DNA of 29,106 bases from JBBRXJ01 sp038248505 (lineage in GTDB: Bacteria; Bacteroidota; Bacteroidia; Bacteroidales; JBBRXJ01): positions 1-29,106 of the forward strand of contig JBBRXJ010000043.1 in NCBI GenBank assembly GCA_038248505.1. The letters run 5' to 3'. Shown one piece after another: positions 7,787 to 14,810 of this stretch. Every line of letters begins with the position of its first letter. Within the stretch, counting starts at the first letter, position 1. A program made the position numbers and the translations under genes. Below the pieces are notes generated by a model that did no database searches, was not told the DNA's origin, and saw nothing but the letters and a program-made list of their open reading frames with translations.

Positions 7787-9103
7787 TTATTCCGTTTTAT
7801 TATTTATTTCCTCTAATTCATTTACAGCTCCTGCTCTATCAAGCAATTTCTGAGGGATACTTTTCTTATTTTTAATCCCAAGTTCTCTCAATGTTTCAAC
7901 ACGTTTTACTAAATTACCTCGTCCGTCAACTAAATGTTTCATTGATTCTTTATATGATTTTTGTGCATCTTCTAATTTCAGGCCAAGCTTAATTAACTCT
8001 TCACTAAAACGAACAAAATCGTCATACAATTCAGCACCCTGCCTGGCAATTTCCATTACATTTTTATTCTGATATTCCATTCGCCACATACTCTCAATCA
8101 TTTTAAGCGCGGCAATTAAATTAGTTGGGCTAATTAAAATAATTCGGCGTTCATAAGCATAGTTCCACAACTGACCATCAGCTTGCATTGCAATAAGATA
8201 TGCAGGTTCAATAGGCATAAACATAATTACAAAATCCAAACTTTTTAATTCATATAAAGACTCATATTTTTTAATGCTGAGACCGGTAATATGAGTTTTT
8301 ACAGATTGAATATGATCCTTTAGTAATACCTCTTTTTCTTCAATACTCTCAGCTGAACAGAAACGTTCATAGGCTACCAATGAAACTTTCGAATCAATAA
8401 CAATACTACGCTCACCTGGGTAATACACTACCACATCAGGCTGAACTCGATTCCCATCATCATTCTTAAAAGATTCTTGTACTTTAAATTCTCGGTCGCG
8501 AACCAAACCAGTTTTTTCAAGAATACTCTCCAAAATCATTTCGCCCCAATTTCCTTGCGTCTTCGATTCGCCTTTGAGCGCCTGTGTTAAAGCATTCGCT
8601 TCTTTGCTAACTAATTGATTTAATTCGGCCAAACGTTTCACTTCTTCTTTTAAAGAAAAACGCTGCTGGGCCTCTTTGTCGTAGGTTTCATCTACTTTCT
8701 TTTCAAACTCTTTTAACTTCTCATTAAAAGGTTTTAAAATAATATCAAGATTGGTTTTATTTTGCTCTGTAAATCGTTTTGACTTCTCTTCAAAAATATC
8801 ATTTGCTAAATTTTTAAACTCAGCACGAAAACGTTCTTGCAATTCATTTAACTCCTGCTTATTCTCCAACATACGCTGCTGAAGGCTTCGTAGCTCGCTC
8901 TCGCGCGTTGCAAGAGTACTCGTTAACTCAATAATTTTAGATTCTTTTTCAGAAAGTAATTTTGATTTTTCTAGCAATTGCAATTCAAAATCATCATTTC
9001 GTTGTTTGTACAACAAATATTTGCCACGTTCCAAATTACGAGCAAGCAAAAAGCCTGTAATAGAACCAATAAGAATGCCTAATATGAGAAAAATTATATC
9101 CAT
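7787..9103 (-). CDS. rmuC: DNA recombination protein RmuC
   Basis: A 438-residue RmuC-family protein. It has an N-terminal membrane anchor (~4-22, FLILGILIGSITGFLLA), a long charged coiled coil (~25-190) and the conserved RmuC domain (~190-400) with QGNWGEMILESILEKTGL, VQPDVVVYYPGERSIVIDSKVSL and FVIMFMPIEPAYLIAM. The central fold is related to PD-(D/E)XK nucleases. In E. coli, RmuC limits inversions at short inverted repeats; its biochemical activity is not settled. It is divergently arranged from the GH2 gene across a 202-bp gap and precedes the GH3 gene by 15 bp. A -7 promoter element is present 17 nt upstream of the ATG. Family identity is secure. Confidence 0.93.
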   Translation of the reverse strand: MDIIFLILGILIGSITGFLLARNLERGKYLLYKQRNDDFELQLLEKSKLLSEKESKIIELTSTLATRESELRSLQQRMLENKQELNELQERFRAEFKNLANDIFEEKSKRFTEQNKTNLDIILKPFNEKLKEFEKKVDETYDKEAQQRFSLKEEVKRLAELNQLVSKEANALTQALKGESKTQGNWGEMILESILEKTGLVRDREFKVQESFKNDDGNRVQPDVVVYYPGERSIVIDSKVSLVAYERFCSAESIEEKEVLLKDHIQSVKTHITGLSIKKYESLYELKSLDFVIMFMPIEPAYLIAMQADGQLWNYAYERRIILISPTNLIAALKMIESMWRMEYQNKNVMEIARQGAELYDDFVRFSEELIKLGLKLEDAQKSYKESMKHLVDGRGNLVKRVETLRELGIKNKKSIPQKLLDRAGAVNELEEINNKTE

Positions 9104-9119
9104 CTTTTTTTTAATTGAA

Positions 9120-9127
9120 CAAAATTA
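9120..9127 (-). promoter_or_regulatory. Candidate -7 box for rmuC-GH3
   Basis: On the minus strand this reads TAATTTTG, a match to the Bacteroidota TAnnTTTG element, 16 nt before the rmuC ATG. No clear -33 TTTG lies about 19 nt further upstream, so only the -7 box is supported. Confidence 0.5.
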
Positions 9128-9281
9128 TAAATCTTTTTGAATCATTCACCATTATACAGCTATAAGATATTAAATGTTAATTAATATCTCAGCCTCATAT
9201 ATTTCTAATCAATTATCTCCAATCTCACCACAAAATACATATCTTCCAATCATTTTATACTGTAATTTATCATACTTTCAT

Positions 9282-9289
9282 TACTTTTG
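9282..9289 (+). promoter_or_regulatory. Candidate -7 box for the GH2 gene
   Basis: TACTTTTG matches TAnnTTTG and ends 16 nt before the ATG at 9306, which implies a leader of only about ten bases. This also argues against the longer frame beginning at 9174, whose extra 44 codons would lie mostly upstream of the promoter. No good -33 box is visible. Confidence 0.55.
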
Positions 9290-9305
9290 CTCAAAATACA
9301 ATACT

Positions 9306-12002
9306 ATGAGACTTAAATACTTCATTACCATGCTTATTATCGCACAGGCGATGTATGCTCAAGACATAAGACAAGAATATACTATAAATTCAGGATGGAA
9401 GTTCAAAAAGGGCGATGTTTCCATGAACGATCCGAAATTTAATGAACCCGGATGGGAAATGGTTAATATTCCGCATTGTTGGAATGCTACTGATGTTTAT
9501 GACGAAGCAGATGGCTTTTACCAAGGCATTGTTTGGTATAACAAGACGCTCAGCCTGCCCAAAAACATTAAAGATAAGAAGGTATATCTTCAATTCGAAG
9601 CAGTGCATCAAGAGGCTGAAGTCTATCTTAATGGCGAAATGCTTGGTAAGCACAAAGGGGGATATACTGCATTTACATTCGATATAAGCTCAAAATTAAT
9701 TCACGAAAACGACGGGAATAACCATAACGAAATTGCACTAAAAGCAGATAATAGAGTTAATGAGAATATCAATCCATTAAGTGGAGATTGGACTTTCTTT
9801 GGAGGTATTTATCGCGATGTTCGAATTATAATTACCAACCCAGTTCATTTCAATATGTTAAATAATGGATCGCGGGGGATTTTTATTAGTATTCCAACAG
9901 CTGATGCAACCAAAGCAAGCATTAAAGTAACTGGAGCGCTGATGAATGAAAGCCAGTCAGCAGCAAACCTTAAGATCATTACCCGAATATTAGATAAAGA
10001 TTTCAAAATTGTGTTAGAAAGCTCTCAGCCATACAAACTTGAGGCAGGAAAATCGGGTGAATTCACACAAAACAATATCGTATTAAAAGAACCAAAATTA
10101 TGGACTCCAGAAACCCCCTACCTATATACCGTGGTAAGCGAAATCGTAGATGCAACAAGCGGCTTAGTTCTTGATAAGCTAACAAATTCTTTAGGCGTAC
10201 GCTGGTCTCGTTTTGATGCTGATCGTGGTTTCTTCTTAAACGATAAACCTTTAAAACTTATTGGTGTATGTAAGCATCAAGATTATCCGAACATGGGTAA
10301 TGCAGTACCTGACAACTTACAGCAGCAGGATGTACAGATGATAAAAGATATGGGGGGGAATTTTTTGCGTCTCTCACACTATCCTCACGATTTTAGTGTT
10401 TTGGAAGCATGCGATCGTTTAGGTATTTTAGTATCCATTGAAATTCCTTTAAATAATCAGATTACCGAATCAGAAGAATTTTACAATAGTTGTAAAAACA
10501 TGATGACCGAAATGATACGTCAGTATTATAATCATCCTAGTATTATTCTTTGGTCATATATGAATGAAGTAATGCTTCGTAGGCCTTTCGCGGGCAAAAT
10601 CGCTACCGAATATTCTGAACGTGAATTACAATATTTTGCTAATATGGCTAAGCTTGCAAAAGACTTAAATGATATTGCAAAAAAAGAAGATCCGTATCGT
10701 AGTACCATGCTTCCAATGCACGGAAATTTTGAGTTATATCAAAAAGCAGGCTTAACTAAAATACCCGATGTAGTTGGGTGGAATTTATATAAAGGATGGT
10801 ATAGTGGAGAATTCAATCAACTTGATGAATTTATTTCCAATTTTCATAAAGAAGTACCAAACAAAGCAATTATCATCAGTGAATATGGCACAGGGTCAGA
10901 CACACGCCTTCGATCAGTAAAACCACAGCGTTTCGATTTCTCAGTTGAGTGGACGAATGCATATCATGAGTATTATTTGAATTACATTAAAAAAACACCT
11001 TACATCGCAGGCTCATCTGTATGGGTATTTGCAGACTTTTCATCAGAAGGACGCATTGATGCAAATCCTCACATTAACAATAAAGGGATAGTAACACAAT
11101 TTCGTCAACCTAAAGATGTATTCTATTTATATAAGGCAAATTTAAGTAAAGAGCCTTTCATAAAGATTGCCCCCGTAATGAATGATAATCGCTATTGGCT
11201 AGCAGATTCAGCAAATGCAGCAATTTGTACCCAAAGAATTTGGGTTTATACCAATTTAGAAAAAGTGGAGCTAATAGTAAATAGAAAACCGCATGACAAG
11301 ATTTCAACAACAAATGGAATCGCCTATTTTGATGTTCCTTTTGTGAATGGAGTGAATGTTATAGAAGCATGGTCAGCAAAGGAAGGTCAGCTATATAAAG
11401 AAATACAGCAAGTATCATTTAATATTATTCCTCGAAATTTAAAGAGTTCAAATACATTCTCTGATATTTTAATAAATTGTGGTTCCAATTGTTCATTTAC
11501 CGATAATTCAGGACAAATATGGATGGCTGATATCGCATATAAATCAAGCGGCTTTGGATATACCGGAGGTAGTCCATATACCACATGGATGGGTGTTCGA
11601 CTCGGAAGCGATAAAGATATCTTAGGATCCGAAGATGATCCTTTATTTCAAACACAACGTGTTGATCCAGTATCCTATAAATTTGATGTACCGAATGGAA
11701 TTTATGAAGTTACTTTGTGTATTGCCGAGTTACAATCAAATAAAGAAAGACGACAAGTTATTTATAATTTAGGTGCAGGCAAGGATGATGAAACCAAACC
11801 AGCAAACCGAATATTTAGTATCGCAATAAATGGTCAAGTACTAGCTGATAGCTTAGATGCAGCAATTGATTATGGAGCAGAACGCGCTATTACTATTACA
11901 GTGCCAATAACAGTTTATGATGATAAGGGTATTGACGTTTCATTCATCAATAAACAAGGAAGTGCAATAATTAATGGCATTAAGGTGCACAAGACCAATT
12001 AA
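9306..12002 (+). CDS. Secreted GH2 glycosidase with C-terminal malectin-like domain
   Basis: An 898-residue exported hydrolase. The signal peptide MRLKYFITMLIIAQAMYA is followed by the GH2 sugar-binding domain (~25-190), an immunoglobulin-like domain (~200-305) and the TIM barrel (~305-600). The acid/base is Glu421 in SYMNEV and the nucleophile Glu526 in IISEYG. Residues ~720-898 form a malectin-type carbohydrate-binding domain, recognisable from INCGS, FGYTGG and the DVPNGIYEVTLCIAE strand. The overall plan matches Bacteroidota beta-galactosidases, but GH2 also holds beta-glucuronidases, beta-mannosidases and others, and the residues around Glu421 are not a classic LacZ motif, so substrate is open. 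I start at 9306 because it gives a proper signal peptide and fits the -7 box. The following gene is a KDPG-type aldolase, 93 bp on, with its own promoter box. Confidence 0.9.
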   Translation: MRLKYFITMLIIAQAMYAQDIRQEYTINSGWKFKKGDVSMNDPKFNEPGWEMVNIPHCWNATDVYDEADGFYQGIVWYNKTLSLPKNIKDKKVYLQFEAVHQEAEVYLNGEMLGKHKGGYTAFTFDISSKLIHENDGNNHNEIALKADNRVNENINPLSGDWTFFGGIYRDVRIIITNPVHFNMLNNGSRGIFISIPTADATKASIKVTGALMNESQSAANLKIITRILDKDFKIVLESSQPYKLEAGKSGEFTQNNIVLKEPKLWTPETPYLYTVVSEIVDATSGLVLDKLTNSLGVRWSRFDADRGFFLNDKPLKLIGVCKHQDYPNMGNAVPDNLQQQDVQMIKDMGGNFLRLSHYPHDFSVLEACDRLGILVSIEIPLNNQITESEEFYNSCKNMMTEMIRQYYNHPSIILWSYMNEVMLRRPFAGKIATEYSERELQYFANMAKLAKDLNDIAKKEDPYRSTMLPMHGNFELYQKAGLTKIPDVVGWNLYKGWYSGEFNQLDEFISNFHKEVPNKAIIISEYGTGSDTRLRSVKPQRFDFSVEWTNAYHEYYLNYIKKTPYIAGSSVWVFADFSSEGRIDANPHINNKGIVTQFRQPKDVFYLYKANLSKEPFIKIAPVMNDNRYWLADSANAAICTQRIWVYTNLEKVELIVNRKPHDKISTTNGIAYFDVPFVNGVNVIEAWSAKEGQLYKEIQQVSFNIIPRNLKSSNTFSDILINCGSNCSFTDNSGQIWMADIAYKSSGFGYTGGSPYTTWMGVRLGSDKDILGSEDDPLFQTQRVDPVSYKFDVPNGIYEVTLCIAELQSNKERRQVIYNLGAGKDDETKPANRIFSIAINGQVLADSLDAAIDYGAERAITITVPITVYDDKGIDVSFINKQGSAIINGIKVHKTN

Positions 12003-12053
12003 TTGATAGGAGATACACGGCGGAGTGAGGGTGTTTTTTTCAACGAAATACTT

Positions 12054-12061
12054 TACATTTG
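12054..12061 (+). promoter_or_regulatory. Candidate -7 box for the KDPG-type aldolase gene
   Basis: TACATTTG fits TAnnTTTG, 34 nt before the ATG at 12096. A run of seven Ts lies at the -33 position instead of TTTG. This suggests the aldolase gene can be transcribed independently of the GH2 gene. Confidence 0.5.
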
Positions 12062-12095
12062 TTCGCCTCTAACTAAAAAAACAAATTAACAAATT

Positions 12096-12770
12096 ATGGC
12101 TAGATTTAGTAGAATTGAAGTAGCATTAAAGATGAAGGAAACAGGAATCATTCCTGTCTTTCACAATCCAGACCCAGAGGTATGCAAGAACGTATTAAAA
12201 GCATGCTATGAAGGTGGTATACGTGTAATAGAGTTAACCAACAGAGGTGATTTTGCACACGAAGTTTTTAAAGAATTAAACAAGTATGCCATCAAAGAAT
12301 TTCCGGACATGATACTTGGAGCAGGTACTATTGTTGATGCTGGAACCGCTTCGATGTATATACAATTAGGAGCAAATTTTATTGTATCTCCTTATTGTAA
12401 AGAGGATATTGCCATTACATGCAATCGCCGTAAGATTTTATGGTCACCTGGTTGCGCAACATTAAATGAAATAAATAGAGCAGAAGAATTGGGGGCAGAG
12501 ATTGTGAAATTATTTCCAGGTTCAACTACGGGTGGCTCAAAATTCGTTGAGAATATAAAAGGTCCTTGCCCTTGGACCAATATAATGCCAACAGGAGGTG
12601 TTGAAGCCACCGAGGAGAACTTAGGTGCCTGGTTTAAAGCTGGTGTATGGTGTGTAGGAATGGGATCAAATCTAATCACCAAAGAAGCATTAGCAAATAA
12701 AGACTATTCGATTATAACAGCCAAAGCAAAAGAAGTATTAGCCATTATCTCTAAGGTGAGAAAAAAGTAG
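12096..12770 (+). CDS. eda: Bifunctional KDPG/KHG-type aldolase
   Basis: A 224-residue class I aldolase of the KDPG/KHG family, which cleaves 2-keto-3-deoxy-6-phosphogluconate to pyruvate and glyceraldehyde 3-phosphate, the last step of hexuronate and Entner-Doudoroff breakdown. Conserved positions are in order: Glu46 in VIELTNR, GAGTI, FIVSPYC, the Schiff-base Lys138 in VKLFPGS, PTGGV and the C-terminal phosphate-binding GMGSNLI. The usual FFPAE is LFPGST, a variation seen in family members acting on related keto-deoxy sugars, so 2-dehydro-3-deoxy-phosphogalactonate is a possible alternative substrate. The hexuronate-type transporter converging on it from the other strand supports a role in uronate use; no KDG kinase lies nearby, so the pathway must be completed elsewhere. 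Confidence 0.88.
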   Translation: MARFSRIEVALKMKETGIIPVFHNPDPEVCKNVLKACYEGGIRVIELTNRGDFAHEVFKELNKYAIKEFPDMILGAGTIVDAGTASMYIQLGANFIVSPYCKEDIAITCNRRKILWSPGCATLNEINRAEELGAEIVKLFPGSTTGGSKFVENIKGPCPWTNIMPTGGVEATEENLGAWFKAGVWCVGMGSNLITKEALANKDYSIITAKAKEVLAIISKVRKK

Positions 12771-12776
12771 TTTATA

Positions 12777-12838
12777 CATTCATTATAAAACAAAAAAGGC
12801 TTCTGAAATCAGAAGCCTTTTTTGTTTTATAATGAATG
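12777..12838. terminator. Bidirectional terminator; 30-bp perfect inverted repeat
   Basis: Arms 12777-12806 and 12809-12838 are exact reverse complements, 30 bp each, with only AA between them. The core GGCTTCTGA/TCAGAAGCC is flanked by an A6 tract on one side and a T6 tract on the other, so it is a textbook factor-independent terminator on both strands. It serves the convergent aldolase (ends 12770) and MFS (ends 12845) genes. The perfect pairing continues 15 bp beyond the A/T tracts to the end of the arms. Confidence 0.95.
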
Positions 12839-12844
12839 AAATTT

Positions 12845-14143
12845 CTACTTTATCGTTTTTAAATTTTCATCTAATGGTGTCATATTTGGCATAATTAAAT
12901 GCACTAAACCAAGTACAATTAAATACATTGAACCAGCAATTAAAAAGGCCCAAAAGTAGCCTGAATTATTTGCGGTATCAAGTACTGAACCTAAAGCCTT
13001 ATCTGCTATAATTCCTGCAACAGCACCCATCATACCACCAATACCAACCACCGATGCTGTAGCTTTTTTCGGAAATACATCTGAAACGAGTGTAAAAACA
13101 TTTGCAGACCATGCCTGATGACCTGCAGCAGCAATTCCTATTAATACAATAGCAAGCCATTTATTATCAGTTACAGCTACAAAACTAACAGGGAGAATTA
13201 TTATAGCACAAATTAACAAGGTGATTTTTCTGGATTTATTTATCGTCCAACCCTTATTAATAAAGGCTCCTGACAAATAGCCCCCTAAAATACTTCCAAA
13301 ATCAGCTAAGATGTATAGTACAAAAAAAGGGAGTGCTATATTTTTAATATTCACATCAAAACGGGCAGCAAGAAATTTTGCGCCCCAAAATAAATAAAAC
13401 CACCATACGGCATCAGTAACTTTAGCTAACGAAAATGCCCATGTTTCCTTTTTAGGTAAAACCTTTTTCCATGGTAATTTATCTTTTGTTTCTGTCTCTG
13501 AATCCGATTTAATATAGAGTAGTTCTTCCTTCGAAAGTTTCGGATGATCTTCTGGTTTTTTATAGGTTCGAAGCCAAAGTACAATCCAAATAGCACTTAA
13601 AAGCCCTGTAATTAAAAATGGCATTTGCCAATTCGTCCCATCCAAGGAAACAATTAATCCAACGATTATAGGTGCTGCTATGGCACCAACACTTGTCGCA
13701 GCATTGAAAATACCTGTTGCAAATGCTCTTTCTTTTTTGGGAAACCATTCAGCAACCGCTTTAATAGCTGAAGGAAAGTTGCCTGATTCACCAAAGCCTA
13801 AACCAAATCGAGCAAAAACAAAGCCTACAAAACTAAAGGAAGGACGTATTAATGCATGTAATATTCCAAAGAAACTCCACAATGCAATAGATAGTGTATA
13901 TCCAATTTTAGTACCTAGCTTATCAACAATAGCGCCCATTGAAAGCAAACCAATTGCGTAGGCCACTTTAAAAGAGATCATAATATTGGCATAATCGGAG
14001 TTTGTCCAATTAAACATCTTTTCTAGAGTTGGAGCCATAACTCCCAATAAGCTTCTATCAAAATAATTGATGGTAGTTGCGAAAAACAACAATGCCAAAA
14101 TTCGCCAACGGTAACCACCTACCTTTGTGTTCTGTTCATTCAT
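12845..14143 (-). CDS. MFS transporter, hexuronate (ExuT)-like anion:cation symporter
   Basis: A 432-residue major facilitator with 12 predicted helices. NYFDRSLLGVMAP in helix 1, GLGFGESGNFPSAIKAVAEWFPKKERAFATGIFNAA across helices 4-5, and a short central loop (~195-225) are typical of the anion:cation symporter subfamily that contains ExuT (glucuronate/galacturonate) and GudP/GarP (glucarate). It should import a sugar acid with protons across the inner membrane. It faces the KDPG-type aldolase gene across a shared terminator, which supports a hexuronate or aldonate substrate, although the exact one is not fixed by sequence. Its upstream side opens into a 667-bp gene-free region; I see no TAnnTTTG box close to its ATG. 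Confidence 0.87.
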   Translation of the reverse strand: MNEQNTKVGGYRWRILALLFFATTINYFDRSLLGVMAPTLEKMFNWTNSDYANIMISFKVAYAIGLLSMGAIVDKLGTKIGYTLSIALWSFFGILHALIRPSFSFVGFVFARFGLGFGESGNFPSAIKAVAEWFPKKERAFATGIFNAATSVGAIAAPIIVGLIVSLDGTNWQMPFLITGLLSAIWIVLWLRTYKKPEDHPKLSKEELLYIKSDSETETKDKLPWKKVLPKKETWAFSLAKVTDAVWWFYLFWGAKFLAARFDVNIKNIALPFFVLYILADFGSILGGYLSGAFINKGWTINKSRKITLLICAIIILPVSFVAVTDNKWLAIVLIGIAAAGHQAWSANVFTLVSDVFPKKATASVVGIGGMMGAVAGIIADKALGSVLDTANNSGYFWAFLIAGSMYLIVLGLVHLIMPNMTPLDENLKTIK

Positions 14144-14334
14144 GTGATTATTGTTATTAAGTTAATTATACTCAGAAGACATACCATTTAAAATAATTAT
14201 TAGCTATTAAGATATAATATTCATTTTATAAAGGACGCTTTGTAATTTATTTTTTTTATTCCCCATAATTTTACACCAAATACGAATAATCAAGATCATT
14301 ATGTTTTATTTGTTGCGGATTGTCTGAAATTTTT

Positions 14335-14428
14335 TAATGACATTAGTTCCGCAATAAGCTATATTAAAAACGATTCCGCGGGGTTCGCGGTTAATTAAAT
14401 TTAGCTCCGTAAAGGAACTAATGCATTA
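14335..14428. repeat. Nested inverted-repeat element, ~94 bp, possible REP/MITE or structured RNA
   Basis: Three concentric inverted repeats share one centre. The outer pair is 14335-14350 (TAATGACATTAGTTCC) with 14414-14428 (GGAACTAATGCATTA), 15 bp with one bulged A. The middle pair, 14357-14367 with 14396-14406, matches at 9 of 11 positions. The inner pair is CCGCG 14376-14380 with CGCGG 14386-14390 around a GGGTT loop. The GC-rich centre stands out in an AT-rich background. It could be a dispersed palindromic repeat, a miniature element or a folded leader RNA; I cannot tell which without other copies. Confidence 0.6.
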
Positions 14429-14761
14429 TTTTATGTTTTTTAATTGTTCAAATATAAATAAAAAAGGCAATTAGCAAGAGTAATACAATTTTTTAAACTT
14501 AGCTATAAAAACAATTTAGTAATATAAAGATACACCTTAACTACATACACAATGTTTTCAAATAATCTAGGTTTATGTTAAACACACTATTAAACATAGT
14601 GATTAGTTTATTAACTTTAAATAATTCAGCATAATAACACAAATAAAAACCAAAACATCTTTAATCAAATTTAATTTTAAAATACCTTTCTACCAATATT
14701 TTGCTTATTTTTATAAATTAATATAACTAATAGTTTTTTTTACATAAAACACTCATTAAAT

Positions 14762-14782
14762 GCAGGTTACACTAATACCTGC
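14762..14782 (+). promoter_or_regulatory. Small inverted repeat just upstream of the sensor kinase
   Basis: GCAGGT (14762-14767) and ACCTGC (14777-14782) are perfect complements separated by 9 bases, ending 28 nt before the ATG at 14811. It may be an operator half-site pair or a leader hairpin. At 6 bp it is short, so confidence is limited. Confidence 0.35.
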
Positions 14783-14810
14783 GATTTAAAAACGGTGCAA
14801 AACCCAATTG

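Larger units (their letters stand above)
14144..14810. other. Gene-free divergent region between the MFS and sensor-kinase genes
   Basis: This is the longest non-coding stretch in the window (667 bp), very AT-rich, between two divergent genes. It holds no plausible ORF and no tRNA. It contains the nested inverted repeat at 14335-14428 and a small hairpin at 14762-14782. No confident TAnnTTTG promoter element was found for either gene. Confidence 0.7.

Noticed and set aside
9174..9305. 44-codon N-terminal extension of the GH2 protein
   Set aside because: The extension has no domain, precedes a good signal peptide, and would require transcription from upstream of the -7 box at 9282.
12015..12040. 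Possible terminator after the GH2 gene (ACAC/GTGT plus seven Ts)
   Set aside because: Only 4 bp of pairing across a 12-base loop; too weak to call despite the T run.
12392..12682. 96-codon antisense frame in the aldolase gene
   Set aside because: Fully overlaps a conserved enzyme with intact catalytic residues; no independent evidence.
14376..14390. tRNA T-arm-like string (GGGTTCG) in the nested repeat
   Set aside because: No acceptor stem, anticodon arm or D arm can be built around it; the GC core is explained by the inner CCGCG/CGCGG hairpin.
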